64,000 bases of DNA from Lachnospiraceae bacterium (GCA_910575105.1 CAJTDK010000004.1:124001-188000), one strand, 5' to 3'. Counted from the first letter of the stretch, positions 17,781-27,693 are shown. The notes: generated from the sequence alone by a model not told the origin. Program-made: numbers and translations.

Positions 17781-18863
17781 ATGGGCAGAGTGTACAATTT
17801 TTCGGCAGGACCGGCGGTTTTACCGGAGGAAGTGTTAAGGGAAGCGGCAGAAGAGATGTTGGACTACAACGGTTCCGGGATGTCTGTGATGGAGATGAGT
17901 CACCGCTCAGAACCTTTTCAGGAGATCATCGATGCGGCAGAGGCGGACATCCGCGAGCTGATGGGGATCCCGGACAATTATAAGGTGTTGTTTCTCCAGG
18001 GCGGGGCGTCTACCCAGTTCGCCATGATCCCTATGAACCTGATGAAAAATGGCGTGGCGGATTATATCGTTACCGGGCAGTTTGCGAAAAAGGCGTGCAG
18101 CGAGGCGAAAAAGTACGGCCGCGTGAATGTGATCGCATCTTCGGAGGATAAGACATTTTCCTATATTCCGGACTGCTCGGATCTGCCGGTTTCCGAAGAG
18201 GCGGATTACGTATATATCTGTGAGAATAATACGATCTACGGGACGAAATATAAAGAGATTCCCGACACTAAAGGAAAGCCTCTTGTGGCGGATGTATCTT
18301 CCTGTTTCCTGTCGGAGCCGGTGGACGTGACAAGATATGGGCTGATCTACGGAGGGGTGCAGAAGAATGTAGGGCCTGCGGGCATGGCGATCGTCATTAT
18401 CCGCGAGGATCTGATCCGTGAGGAGGTGTTCCCGGGGACACCGGCCATGCTGACCTATAAGATCCATGCTGACGCGAAATCCCTTTATAACACGCCTCCG
18501 GCATACAGTATCTATATCTGCGGCAAGGTATTTAAGTGGCTGAAAAAACAGGGCGGTCTTGCGGCCATGAAGGAGCGCAACGAGAAAAAGGCGAAGATTC
18601 TCTATGATTATCTGGACGAAAGCCGGCTGTTTAAGTCCTCGGTGAATCCAAAGGATCGGTCGGTGATGAACGTTACCTTTGTGACGGGCGACGCCGGGCT
18701 GGATGCGAAATTTGTAAAAGAGGCCAAGGAAGCAGGGCTTTTAAGCCTCAAGGGACACCGGAGCGTCGGAGGGATGCGCGCCAGCATCTACAATGCCATG
18801 CCGATAGAGGGTGTGGAGGCTCTTGTGGCATTTATGAAGAAGTTTGAAAAGGAGAATCTGTGA
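17781..18863 (+). CDS. serC: Phosphoserine aminotransferase
   Basis: SerC converts 3-phosphohydroxypyruvate with glutamate into phosphoserine. The 360-residue protein opens with YNFSAGPAVLPEEVL, the family signature, and contains the PLP region ADVSSCFLSEPVDV and YGGVQKNVGPAG with the Schiff-base Lys. Of two adjacent ATG codons, the second (17781) has the better distance from CGGAGGA. It is coupled to serA, whose start touches the serC stop codon. Confidence 0.95.
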   Translation: MGRVYNFSAGPAVLPEEVLREAAEEMLDYNGSGMSVMEMSHRSEPFQEIIDAAEADIRELMGIPDNYKVLFLQGGASTQFAMIPMNLMKNGVADYIVTGQFAKKACSEAKKYGRVNVIASSEDKTFSYIPDCSDLPVSEEADYVYICENNTIYGTKYKEIPDTKGKPLVADVSSCFLSEPVDVTRYGLIYGGVQKNVGPAGMAIVIIREDLIREEVFPGTPAMLTYKIHADAKSLYNTPPAYSIYICGKVFKWLKKQGGLAAMKERNEKKAKILYDYLDESRLFKSSVNPKDRSVMNVTFVTGDAGLDAKFVKEAKEAGLLSLKGHRSVGGMRASIYNAMPIEGVEALVAFMKKFEKENL

Positions 18864-18865
18864 TC

Positions 18866-20029
18866 ATGTATAAATATCATTGTCTGAACCCGATCTCTCC
18901 TGTGGGTACAGAGCAGTTTACGGAAGAATATGTGCCGGTCAGCGCGGTGGATAAGGCCGATGCCATCCTGGTCAGAAGCGCAGCCATGCATGACATGGAG
19001 TTCGGCAAGGAGTTAAAAGCCATTGCCCGGGCAGGGGCAGGGGTCAACAACATTCCTCTTGATAAGTGCGCGGAGGAAGGGATCGTTGTCTTCAATACAC
19101 CGGGGGCCAACGCCAACGGAGTTAAGGAACTGGTGATCGCGGGGATGCTTCTGGCATCAAGAGATATCATCGGCGGCATCAACTGGGTGCAGGAAAATGA
19201 GGAAGACGGCAACATCGCCAAGGATGCGGAGAAGGCGAAAAAGTCTTTCGCAGGCTGTGAGCTGGAAGGGAAAAAACTTGGCGTTATCGGCCTTGGCGCC
19301 ATCGGCGTGCTGGTTGCCAATGCGGCGACAAACCTGGGGATGGAGGTCTACGGTTTTGATCCCTATGTATCGGTAGAGTCCGCATGGCAGCTTTCCCGGA
19401 GCATCCGCCATGCAAAGACGGTGGATGAGATCTACCGGGACTGCGACTATATCACTATCCATGTTCCTGCTATGGAGAGCACGAAGGGCATGATCGATAA
19501 AAATGCCATCGATCTGATGAAGAAGGGCGTCGTTGTGCTGAACTTTGCCAGAAATGTGCTGGTGGACGAGGAGGCGATGGTGGATGCGCTTATCGGCGGG
19601 AAGGTGAAGCATTATGTGACGGATTTCCCGACGCCGGAGATCGCTGGGGTTAAAGGGGCCATCGTGATTCCCCATCTTGGGGCTTCCACGGAGGAATCAG
19701 AGGATAACTGCGCGAAGATGGCGGTGAAGGAGATCAGGAATTTTCTGGAGCACGGCAATATCCGGCACTCGGTCAATTATCCGGACTGTGATATGGGATA
19801 CCGGGGAGACAATACAAGGATCGTGCTTCTTCATCACAATGTGCCGAATATGATCGGGCAGTTTACGAAGATCCTGGCGAAGGATAATATGAATATCGCC
19901 GACATGACCAACAAGAGTAAAGGCGGATACGCCTATACGATGATCGATATCGATTCGGAGGTTCCGGAGGGAGTTGCCGACGATCTGCGGGCAGTCAGTC
20001 ATGTGCTTAGGGTGAGGGTCATCCGGTGA
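18866..20029 (+). CDS. serA: D-3-phosphoglycerate dehydrogenase
   Basis: SerA oxidises 3-phosphoglycerate, the first step of serine synthesis. The Rossmann motif GVIGLGAIGVLVANAA, the NFARNVLVDEEA region and the catalytic His in IPHLGASTEESE are present. The C-terminal 70 residues form an ACT domain (NVPNMIGQFTKILAKDNMNI), which suggests serine feedback. At about 387 residues it is the short type without the intervening domain. Either the GTG at 18860 (overlapping the serC stop) or the ATG at 18866 may be used. No phosphoserine phosphatase is adjacent. Confidence 0.94.
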   Translation: MYKYHCLNPISPVGTEQFTEEYVPVSAVDKADAILVRSAAMHDMEFGKELKAIARAGAGVNNIPLDKCAEEGIVVFNTPGANANGVKELVIAGMLLASRDIIGGINWVQENEEDGNIAKDAEKAKKSFAGCELEGKKLGVIGLGAIGVLVANAATNLGMEVYGFDPYVSVESAWQLSRSIRHAKTVDEIYRDCDYITIHVPAMESTKGMIDKNAIDLMKKGVVVLNFARNVLVDEEAMVDALIGGKVKHYVTDFPTPEIAGVKGAIVIPHLGASTEESEDNCAKMAVKEIRNFLEHGNIRHSVNYPDCDMGYRGDNTRIVLLHHNVPNMIGQFTKILAKDNMNIADMTNKSKGGYAYTMIDIDSEVPEGVADDLRAVSHVLRVRVIR

Positions 20030-20170
20030 TGCATATTTTGCAGGATGAGGATGAGCGCTGCCGGCCGCGGGCTGATTGGTAGCGGATAACACCTTAAAAA
20101 AAACATAATAATTGTAATAATTACGTCAGAAATATTCAATAATAATTAAGAAAAGTTTTTTGACTGTTCA

Positions 20171-20199
20171 TTGCGGATTTTGTCGAAGTAATGTATACT
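20171..20199 (+). promoter_or_regulatory. Predicted promoter of the deacetylase gene
   Basis: TTGCGG (20171-20176), a 17-base spacer and TATACT (20194-20199). Confidence 0.5.
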
Positions 20200-20240
20200 G
20201 AATTATGGTAGATTTATAGATACCATGGGGGATATTACGG

Positions 20241-21695
20241 ATGACTGATAAGAGGATGCACAAGATACAGGAATTAAAAAAGCACCGCATAAGAGCAAGG
20301 AGGATACATATTGCCCTTACTGTTTTTGGGGTGTTTGCAGTAATCATTTTAGGGGTTAAGGCAGTTTCATTTTTCCGTGGACTGACTGCGGCAGTGGTAG
20401 AACTTTCTGTCCAGAATACCGAGATCGTCCAGGGAGAAGCGATGCCGCCTTTTCTGGCGGATGTGAAGCTGGTCAGGAAGGGCGAGAAGGTACTGGATAA
20501 GGATAGTGAATATACAGCGGCCGACTTTGTCGCCGACTTAAAGAGCGGGAAGGGCTATACCCTTTCCTGCAAGGGGGATCCGAATGTGGAGGGGTCCTAT
20601 CAGATCAAGGTTGTGCTGGAGGAGTCGGTCGCGAAAAAGATAGAGAAGGACTGGAAAAGGCTGCTGAACTTTACGGTGAAGAACGGGCATTTTGTCGTGA
20701 AGAATGCAGTAGGCACATGGGAGGGAGACAAGTTTAAAAAATATGACAATTCCTATGTGAAGAGCGATTTCATCGAATCGACGGCCAATACTTACTATCT
20801 CGGCAAGGATGGCGTGAAGGTGACCGGCTGGCAGAAGATTAAGGGCAAGCGGTACTATTTTGACAAGGACGGCGTTATGCTTAAGAGCCAGTGGAAGAAG
20901 GACGGCGACGATAAATATTACCTTGGCAAGAACGGTGTTGCTGCTACCGGCTGGAAGGAGATCAAGAAGAGTACTTATTATTTTGCCGCAGACGGGAAGA
21001 TGGCGACGGGAGATGTCAAGATGGGGCTGTCGTTGTGCTCCTTTGACGAGGACGGGAAGCTGGTGTCGAAAAAGGATGCGCAGATAGACCCGGGTCAGCC
21101 CATGGTTGCCCTTACTTTTGACGACGGGCCGGGCAAGCGGACCGGCGAGCTTCTGGATGCCTTGGAGAAATACAATGCCCATGCGACATTCTTCATGCTT
21201 GGGCAGAAGGTTCCGTCTTATGAGACAGAGGTCAAGAAGATGAAGGAGATCGGCTGTGAACTTGGGAGTCATTCCTATGACCATACGAACCTTGTGTCGC
21301 TGGACAGCAAGGGAGTGAAGAAGCAGATGTCGGACACGGACAATAATATAAAGAAGGCAGTAGGAAGCGGCGTGACGGTTATGCGTCCGCCCTACGGAGC
21401 GATAAACGATACCGTGCGGAAGAACGTAGGACTGCCGATGATCCTGTGGAATATCGATACGCTGGACTGGAAGACGAGGAACGCGAAGAAGACCATTAAC
21501 ACAGTGATGAAGAATGTGGGGGACGGAGATATCATCCTGCTCCACGACATTCATACCGAGAGCGTGGATGCAGCGATCAAGCTCATACCGAAGCTTCAGA
21601 AAGCGGGATATCAGCTTGTGACAGTGTCAGAGATGGCGGCTGCGAAGGGCCTGGAGCTTGAAGACGGCGGAAAATATACCGACTTTACAAAATAA
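20241..21695 (+). CDS. Surface polysaccharide deacetylase with cell-wall-binding repeats
   Basis: A 484-residue extracellular protein. After a signal-anchor helix (about 22-44), an Ig-like region is followed by three or four choline/glucan-binding-type repeats (about 175-265, for example YYLGKDGVKVTGWQKI and YYFDKDGVMLKSQW). The C-terminal NodB domain has all five motifs: TFDDGP, SHSYDH with the metal ligands, RPPYG, ILWNIDTLDW and ILLHDIH. It probably deacetylates peptidoglycan or a wall polysaccharide and is held to the wall by the repeats. It stands alone between two promoter and terminator signals. Confidence 0.92.
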   Translation: MTDKRMHKIQELKKHRIRARRIHIALTVFGVFAVIILGVKAVSFFRGLTAAVVELSVQNTEIVQGEAMPPFLADVKLVRKGEKVLDKDSEYTAADFVADLKSGKGYTLSCKGDPNVEGSYQIKVVLEESVAKKIEKDWKRLLNFTVKNGHFVVKNAVGTWEGDKFKKYDNSYVKSDFIESTANTYYLGKDGVKVTGWQKIKGKRYYFDKDGVMLKSQWKKDGDDKYYLGKNGVAATGWKEIKKSTYYFAADGKMATGDVKMGLSLCSFDEDGKLVSKKDAQIDPGQPMVALTFDDGPGKRTGELLDALEKYNAHATFFMLGQKVPSYETEVKKMKEIGCELGSHSYDHTNLVSLDSKGVKKQMSDTDNNIKKAVGSGVTVMRPPYGAINDTVRKNVGLPMILWNIDTLDWKTRNAKKTINTVMKNVGDGDIILLHDIHTESVDAAIKLIPKLQKAGYQLVTVSEMAAAKGLELEDGGKYTDFTK

Positions 21696-21700
21696 AATCA

Positions 21701-21768
21701 AACCCCGGTTATCCCTTGAGATAAGAAAAGTGATCTTACCGTGAAGGAGAACCCGGGGTTTTTCTTTA
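21701..21768. terminator. Shared terminator of convergent genes
   Basis: AACCCCGG (21701-21708) pairs with CCGGGGTT (21753-21760), followed by TTTCTTTATATTTT. The loop is long, about 44 bases, and may fold further. It lies at the end of both the deacetylase gene and the minus-strand prs gene. Confidence 0.6.
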
Positions 21769-22944
21769 TATTTTACTATTATGCACTTCTAAAAGCCGGT
21801 GAATCTTATCCGTTGGAACCATGACAGAGCTGATCGGGATATCATGATTCAGAGAATCGATGATCAGTGCGATGAACTTGCTCATGTCGGCTGTCACAAA
21901 ATATGGCTTATTCTTTGTGCAGGGCGGAAGGTAGGTGAGATTGGTGACGATCACACGGTCGATATAGCCCCGTTCGTAATATTCATCGAATTTGTCAAAG
22001 CCGTCGGTGAAAAGCCCGAAGGTAGTGCAGACGAATACCCGTCCCGCGCCCCGTTCCTTGATCTGTTTTGCGACGTCGAGCATACTCTCGCCCGAGGAGA
22101 TCATATCGTCGATGATGATCACGTTCTTTCCAGCGATATTGTCCCCGAGAAATTCATGGGCTACTATGGGGTTCTTCCCGCCGATTACTTGGGAGTAATC
22201 CCGCCGCTTATAGAACATACCCATGTCCACGCCGATGACATTGGAAAAATAGACGGCCCGGTGCATCGCACCTTCGTCGGGGCTGATGATCATCAGATGT
22301 TCCTTGTCTACCTTGAGCTTGGGCTCGGCGCGCAGCAGCGCTTTCATAAACTGGTAGGCAGGGCTGAAGTTGTCAAAGCCCTGAAGCGGGATGGCATTCT
22401 GTACCCGCGGGTCGTGGGCGTCAAAGGTGATGATGTTGTTCACGCCCATGTCCATCAGCTCCTGAAGAGCAAAGGCGCAGTCTAAGGACTCCCGTTTCGT
22501 GCGCTTATGCTGGCGGCTCTCGTAGAGAAAGGGCATGATCACATTCACTCGGTGTGCCTTGCCGTTTGCAGCAGAGATAATCCGCTTCAAATCCTGGTAA
22601 TGGTCATCCGGCGACATATGGTTACGATGTCCGTTCACCGTGTAGGTCAGGCTGTAATTGCATACGTCCACCATGACGAAAAGGTCCGCCCCGCGGATGG
22701 ATTCCCTGAGGATGCCCTTTGCCTCGCCTGTCCCGAACCGCGGACAGCTACAGTCGATCAGGTAATTATCCTGCTTGTAGCTGGAAAAAAGATGTGAGTT
22801 TAAGGAAGTATTATAAGTCTCCTGCCGGAATCTTACGATGTAGTCGTTCACCTTTTTCCCGCGATCCAGACAGCTTTCCAGTGCTGCGATCTTAAGGGGA
22901 GCCACCGGAAGGGCAGTCTCCATTTCTTTTATATCATTTGTCAT
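21766..22944 (-). CDS. prs: Ribose-phosphate pyrophosphokinase, long form
   Basis: The protein forms PRPP from ribose 5-phosphate and ATP. The PRPP-binding loop VIIIDDMISSGESML and the region ITFDAHDPRVQNAIPLQGF are clear. At 392 residues it is about 75 longer than the usual 315-residue enzyme, with an extended N-terminus (VAPLKIAALESCLDRGKKVN) and an insert near NHMSPDDHYQD. Long, diverged forms are known in Lachnospiraceae. Whether another prs copy is in the genome cannot be seen here. AGGAGAGG precedes the ATG. Confidence 0.88.
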   Translation of the reverse strand: MTNDIKEMETALPVAPLKIAALESCLDRGKKVNDYIVRFRQETYNTSLNSHLFSSYKQDNYLIDCSCPRFGTGEAKGILRESIRGADLFVMVDVCNYSLTYTVNGHRNHMSPDDHYQDLKRIISAANGKAHRVNVIMPFLYESRQHKRTKRESLDCAFALQELMDMGVNNIITFDAHDPRVQNAIPLQGFDNFSPAYQFMKALLRAEPKLKVDKEHLMIISPDEGAMHRAVYFSNVIGVDMGMFYKRRDYSQVIGGKNPIVAHEFLGDNIAGKNVIIIDDMISSGESMLDVAKQIKERGAGRVFVCTTFGLFTDGFDKFDEYYERGYIDRVIVTNLTYLPPCTKNKPYFVTADMSKFIALIIDSLNHDIPISSVMVPTDKIHRLLEVHNSKI

Positions 22945-22988
22945 AAATCCTCTCCTGAATATAAAATAGAGTTATAGTTTCCTATTTA

Positions 22989-23018
22989 GTTATATCACTA
23001 TTTATAGGATAAGGTCAA
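22989..23018 (-). promoter_or_regulatory. Predicted promoter of prs
   Basis: On the minus strand TTGACC (complement of 23013-23018), an 18-base spacer and TATAAC (complement of 22989-22994). Confidence 0.55.
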
Positions 23019-23089
23019 TGTTTTGACACAATTTTTTAAGTTATTACTTTATTCGTGTAAATTGTACGTAAAAGCATGGCAGAGTATGA

Positions 23090-23118
23090 TGGAAAACACC
23101 GTGGTTTAGTGGTATAAT
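23090..23118 (+). promoter_or_regulatory. Predicted promoter of the DUF512-der unit
   Basis: TGGAAA (23090-23095), a 17-base spacer and a consensus TATAAT (23113-23118). Confidence 0.5.
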
Positions 23119-23216
23119 GTGAGATATATCCGGAGAAGTATATAGCGTGGGAGCTTTTCGCGGCACATGTTGAAAAACGCATTGAAATATACGTTTAGGA
23201 AAGAAAGGATTCCGAT

Positions 23217-24524
23217 ATGAAGCACGAACATATTGTAAAATACGTCAGCCCTGGAAGCATTGCGCAGGAGCTGGAGATTGAGCCGGGAGATGTCCTGATC
23301 TCCATCAACGGCAACGAGATAGAGGATGTATTTGACTATCATTTCTATGTAAATGACGAGTATCTGACGGTTCTGATCCGTAAGTCCTACGGGGAGGAAT
23401 GGGAGCTTGAGATAGAAAAGGATGCTGAAGAAGATCTGGGGATAGAGTTCGAACAGGGGCTGATGGATGAGTACAGGTCCTGCCGCAACAAGTGTATGTT
23501 CTGCTTTATCGACCAGATGCCCCGGGGGATGCGGGATACGCTGTATTTTAAGGATGATGATTCCAGGCTTTCCTTTCTTCAGGGGAACTATGTTACGCTG
23601 ACGAATATGAGCGATCATGATATTGAACGGATTGTCCGTTTCCATCTGGAGCCGATCAATATCTCCTTCCATACAACGAACCCTGCTCTCCGGTGCCGGA
23701 TGCTAAATAACCGGTTCGCGGGAGAGGCGCTTCATAAGGCGAAGAGGCTTTACGAGGCCGGGATCCGCATGAACGGGCAGATCGTATTGTGCAAGGGGAT
23801 CAATGACGGGGAGGAGCTAACGCGCAGTATCCGGGAGCTGTCCTGCTATATCCCGTATCTGGAGAGTGTATCGGTGGTTCCGGTGGGACTGACCAGGTAC
23901 CGGGAGGGCTTATATCCGCTGGAGCCGTTTACTAAGGAGGATGCAAAGGAGGTTCTTGGCATCATCCACGGATGGCAGGATAAGCTGTATGCACAGAACG
24001 GGATCCATTTTATCCACGGAGGAGACGAGTGGTATACGCTGGCGGGGGAGGAGCTTCCGGAGGCGGAACGCTATGACGGATATCTCCAGCTTGAGAACGG
24101 TGTCGGTATGCTAAGGCTTCTTATCGATGAGTTCACAGAAAGCTTGAGGGAGTTATCCGGCGATGACAGGACGAGGGAGGTATCCGTGGCCACAGGAAAG
24201 CTTGCGTATCCGTATATCTGCGGGCTTGCCGGAAGGCTTGTCAGGAAGTATCCGGGCACGAAGGTTCATGTCTATGCCATTGAAAATACATTTTTCGGGG
24301 AACAGATCACCGTGTCCGGGCTGATTACCGGGCAGGATCTGAAAGAACAGCTTAAAGGTAAGCCGCTGGGGGATAAGCTTCTCCTTCCCTGTAATATGTT
24401 CCGCAGCGGCGAAGAGGTATTTTTGGACGATATGACCCTCACTCAGCTTACTGAGACTTTACAAGTGCGCGCAGATATTGTAAAATCAAGCGGACGGGAT
24501 TTTATCGAAGCAATTTTAGATTAG
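23217..24524 (+). CDS. PDZ/radical-SAM-like DUF512 protein
   Basis: The 435-residue protein begins with a PDZ-like domain (VSPGSIAQELEIEPGDVLISI), then a radical-SAM-like cluster motif C-x3-C-x2-C (CRNKCMFCFIDQMP, near residue 87), and ends in the DUF512 domain (VSVATGKLAYPYICGLA). The family is conserved in Firmicutes and usually sits beside der, as here, but the reaction is not known. It shares a 18-base gap with der, so ribosome-related or envelope-related work may be guessed from context only. Confidence 0.88.
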   Translation: MKHEHIVKYVSPGSIAQELEIEPGDVLISINGNEIEDVFDYHFYVNDEYLTVLIRKSYGEEWELEIEKDAEEDLGIEFEQGLMDEYRSCRNKCMFCFIDQMPRGMRDTLYFKDDDSRLSFLQGNYVTLTNMSDHDIERIVRFHLEPINISFHTTNPALRCRMLNNRFAGEALHKAKRLYEAGIRMNGQIVLCKGINDGEELTRSIRELSCYIPYLESVSVVPVGLTRYREGLYPLEPFTKEDAKEVLGIIHGWQDKLYAQNGIHFIHGGDEWYTLAGEELPEAERYDGYLQLENGVGMLRLLIDEFTESLRELSGDDRTREVSVATGKLAYPYICGLAGRLVRKYPGTKVHVYAIENTFFGEQITVSGLITGQDLKEQLKGKPLGDKLLLPCNMFRSGEEVFLDDMTLTQLTETLQVRADIVKSSGRDFIEAILD

Positions 24525-24542
24525 CAGATGAGGAGATAGATT

Positions 24543-25871
24543 ATGAGTAAACCAGTAGTTGCGATTGTGGGAAGGCCGAATGTAGGGAAATCCACGCTGT
24601 TTAATGCGCTGGCGGGAGAGAAGATATCGATTGTAAAGGACACGCCGGGAGTGACGAGGGACCGTATATACGCGGATGTGTCGTGGCTGGATCGGAATTT
24701 CACCATGATCGATACAGGAGGTATCGAGCCGGACAGCAAGGATATCATCCTGTCTCAGATGAGGGATCAGGCCCAGATCGCCATTGATACTTCTGATGTG
24801 ATCGTATTTATGACCGATGTACGACAGGGACTGATCGATTCGGACTCCAAGGTGGCGGACATGCTAAGGCGTTCGGGGAAGCCCATCGTCCTTGTGGTGA
24901 ACAAGGTGGACAGCTTTGAAAAGTATATGCCTGATGTATACGAGTTTTATAACCTTGGCATCGGGGAGCCGGTGCCCATATCAGCGGCGTCGAGGCTTGG
25001 CATCGGGGATATGCTTGACGAGATCACCGGCCATTTCTCGGAAAAGGACGAGGAGGACGAGGAGGACGAGCGCCCAAGGATCGCTATCGTAGGGAAGCCG
25101 AACGTGGGGAAATCTTCCATCGTCAATAAGCTTCTTGGTGAGCAGCGGGTGATCGTCTCGGACATCGCGGGGACCACGAGGGACGCCATCGACACAGAGA
25201 TCGTGCATGACGGGCGGGAGTATGTGTTCATCGATACTGCCGGGCTTCGCAGAAAGAGCCGGATCAAGGAGGAACTGGAGCGCTATAGTATCATCCGTGC
25301 GGTGACGGCGGTGGAACGTTCTGATGTGGTGCTCGTGGTGATCGACGCGTCAGAAGGGGTGACAGAGCAGGATGCCAAGATCGCCGGGATCGCCCATGAG
25401 CGGGGCAAGGGCATCGTGATCGTGGTCAATAAATGGGACGCCATCGAGAAGGACGACAGAACCATGAAGAAATATGAGAACGAGATACGCCGCGTCCTTT
25501 CCTTTATGCCCTATGCGGAGGTTATGTATGTGTCTGCCCAGACCGGCCAGCGCCTGAATAAGCTTTACGATGTGATCGATATGGTGATCGAGAACCAGAC
25601 CCTGCGCGTGGCGACGGGCGTCCTCAATGAGATCATGATGGAGGCGGTAGCCATGCAGCAGCCGCCGTCAGATAAAGGGAAGAGGCTGAAGCTGTATTAT
25701 ATCACCCAGGTGTCGGTGAAGCCGCCGACTTTTGTGATCTTTGTCAATGACCGGGAGCTGATGCATTTTTCCTATACGCGGTATCTGGAAAATAAGATCC
25801 GGGAGGCATTCGGGTTTAAGGGAACTTCACTGAAGTTTTTCATTCGCGAGAGAAAGGAAAAGGAAAGGTAA
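24543..25871 (+). CDS. der: Ribosome-associated GTPase Der (EngA)
   Basis: Der is needed for assembly of the 50S ribosomal subunit. Two GTPase domains in tandem are visible: GRPNVGKST near residue 10 and GKPNVGKSS near 185, joined by an acidic linker (EKDEEDEEDE). NKVD and NKWD supply the guanine specificity motifs, and a KH-like C-terminal domain follows. The 442-residue length is typical. plsY starts two bases after the stop. Confidence 0.97.
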   Translation: MSKPVVAIVGRPNVGKSTLFNALAGEKISIVKDTPGVTRDRIYADVSWLDRNFTMIDTGGIEPDSKDIILSQMRDQAQIAIDTSDVIVFMTDVRQGLIDSDSKVADMLRRSGKPIVLVVNKVDSFEKYMPDVYEFYNLGIGEPVPISAASRLGIGDMLDEITGHFSEKDEEDEEDERPRIAIVGKPNVGKSSIVNKLLGEQRVIVSDIAGTTRDAIDTEIVHDGREYVFIDTAGLRRKSRIKEELERYSIIRAVTAVERSDVVLVVIDASEGVTEQDAKIAGIAHERGKGIVIVVNKWDAIEKDDRTMKKYENEIRRVLSFMPYAEVMYVSAQTGQRLNKLYDVIDMVIENQTLRVATGVLNEIMMEAVAMQQPPSDKGKRLKLYYITQVSVKPPTFVIFVNDRELMHFSYTRYLENKIREAFGFKGTSLKFFIRERKEKER

Positions 25872-25873
25872 TC

Positions 25874-26524
25874 ATGGAAAGAATTATCTGTGTATTTATC
25901 GGGTATGCTTTCGGACTTCTGCAGACAGGATATCTTTATGGAAAGCTCCATCACGTAGACATCCGCAAGCAGGGGAGCGGCAATGCGGGGACCACCAACG
26001 CCCTCAGGACGCTGGGGTGGAAAGCCGGGGCAGTGACCCTCTTGGGCGATGCCTTCAAATGTGTGTTTGCGGTTGTTGCGGTTCATCTGATCTATAAGGA
26101 CAGCCGCACAGATATCCTGCCGCTGCTTGGGATGTACGCCGGGATGGGGGCGGTGCTGGGGCATAATTACCCATTCTATATGAAGTTCAAGGGCGGCAAG
26201 GGGATCGCGGCGACAGCCGGGCTTCTGCTCAGCACGACGACACCGGTGATGGTGCTGATCTGCCTGGCGGTGTTCGTCAGCATCGTGGCGGCGACGCGTT
26301 ATGTGTCGGTGGGATCTCTGGTGGTGGTGATCATCTACCTTTTTGAGATCATCTACCAGGGGGAGACGGGCGCCTACGGGATGGAGGCAGGTTATCTGTA
26401 CGAGATGTACGGGATCGCCGCATTTCTGATGCTGCTGGCATTCTATAAGCACCGGGAGAATATCAGGAGGCTTCTTAAAGGGACAGAGAACAAGATCAGC
26501 GTAGGTAAAGGCAAGGGAAGATAA
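25874..26524 (+). CDS. plsY: Acyl-phosphate:glycerol-3-phosphate acyltransferase
   Basis: PlsY makes lysophosphatidate from acyl phosphate at the membrane. The motif GSGNAGTTNALRTLG (about 35-49) and a later GHNYPFYMKFKGGKGIA are the conserved active-site loops. Five or six membrane helices are predicted in 216 residues. It lies directly behind der and before gpsA, which supplies its glycerol 3-phosphate; the trio forms a functional unit in phospholipid synthesis. Confidence 0.96.
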   Translation: MERIICVFIGYAFGLLQTGYLYGKLHHVDIRKQGSGNAGTTNALRTLGWKAGAVTLLGDAFKCVFAVVAVHLIYKDSRTDILPLLGMYAGMGAVLGHNYPFYMKFKGGKGIAATAGLLLSTTTPVMVLICLAVFVSIVAATRYVSVGSLVVVIIYLFEIIYQGETGAYGMEAGYLYEMYGIAAFLMLLAFYKHRENIRRLLKGTENKISVGKGKGR

Positions 26525-26589
26525 ACGTAAAAGAAATGGTACAGCAGGAGATCAAGGATAGAATAAGTTATGTCAGGAGGAGTTTTAAA

Positions 26590-27606
26590 ATGGCGAATGT
26601 AGGTATTATGGGAGCAGGAAGCTGGGGAACTGCGTTGGCGCTTCTGCTTCACAGCAACGGACATCAGGTGACGGTATGGTCGGTCAGTGAGGAAGAGGTA
26701 GAGATGCTCTCTAAGGAGCGGGAGCATAAGAGCAAGCTTCCGGGGGTTTTAATCCCGGAGGATATGGTATTCACGGGCAATATAGAGGAGACGGTAAAGG
26801 GAAAGGACTTTATCGTCATGGCTGTACCGTCTCCGTTTACGAGAAATACGGCACGCAGCATGAGCCCGTTTGTTGCAGAGGGGCAGATCATCGTGGATGT
26901 GGCGAAGGGGATTGAGGAGAGCACACTGATGACTCTTTCCCAGCAGATCGAGGAGGAGATCCCTCAGGCCGATGTAGCGGTACTCTCGGGGCCGAGCCAT
27001 GCGGAAGAGGTAGGCAGAGGCCTTCCTACAGCGGTAGTCATCGGTGCAAAGACGAAAAAGACAGCAGAGTATCTGCAGGATGCATTTATGAACCGGGTGT
27101 TCCGTGTGTATATCAGTCCGGACAGGCTCGGGATGGAGCTTGGCGGATCTCTTAAGAATGTCATTGCCCTGGCGGCAGGTATTGCCGACGGGATGGGGTA
27201 CGGCGATAACACTAAGGCAGCGCTGATCACGAGAGGAATCGCGGAGATCGCGCAGCTCGGCGTAAAGATGGGCGGGGCGATCGAAAGCTTTACCGGACTT
27301 ACGGGAATCGGCGACCTGATCGTTACCTGTGCCAGCGTCCACAGCCGGAACCGGAAGGCCGGATATCTGATGGGGCAGGGGAAATCTATGCAGGAGGCCA
27401 TGGATGAGGTGCAGATGGTAGTAGAAGGCGTCTACTCTACAAAAGCGGCGGTGAAGCTTGGCAAGCTCCACAATGTGCCCCTTCCGATCGTCAGCAAAGT
27501 AAATGAAGTTCTGTTCGAGGGGAAAGATCCGAAGGAAGCAGTGAACGAACTGATGTTAAGGGATTCCAAGGCAGAACACCTGGCGCTGCCTTGGAAGGAA
27601 GAATAA
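26590..27606 (+). CDS. gpsA: NAD(P)-dependent glycerol-3-phosphate dehydrogenase
   Basis: GpsA reduces dihydroxyacetone phosphate for lipid synthesis. GIMGAGSWGTALALLL is the nucleotide-binding loop; KNVIALAAGIADGMGYGDN contains the catalytic Lys region. With the ATG at 26590 the protein has 338 residues, and CAGGAGGAG stands 8 bases before it; the open frame back to 26536 is not needed. Confidence 0.96.
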   Translation: MANVGIMGAGSWGTALALLLHSNGHQVTVWSVSEEEVEMLSKEREHKSKLPGVLIPEDMVFTGNIEETVKGKDFIVMAVPSPFTRNTARSMSPFVAEGQIIVDVAKGIEESTLMTLSQQIEEEIPQADVAVLSGPSHAEEVGRGLPTAVVIGAKTKKTAEYLQDAFMNRVFRVYISPDRLGMELGGSLKNVIALAAGIADGMGYGDNTKAALITRGIAEIAQLGVKMGGAIESFTGLTGIGDLIVTCASVHSRNRKAGYLMGQGKSMQEAMDEVQMVVEGVYSTKAAVKLGKLHNVPLPIVSKVNEVLFEGKDPKEAVNELMLRDSKAEHLALPWKEE

Positions 27607-27693
27607 ATAGCGTTACCGGCCGCGAAGTGTACGGTAACAAAAAAGAGTTGCTGCGAAAAGATTTATCACGAAAAAGATTTATCACAGAAAGTT

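Noticed and set aside
20538-21554. A 338-codon minus-strand frame across the deacetylase gene
   Set aside because: The plus-strand protein has all five NodB motifs and wall-binding repeats; the antisense product has no family features.
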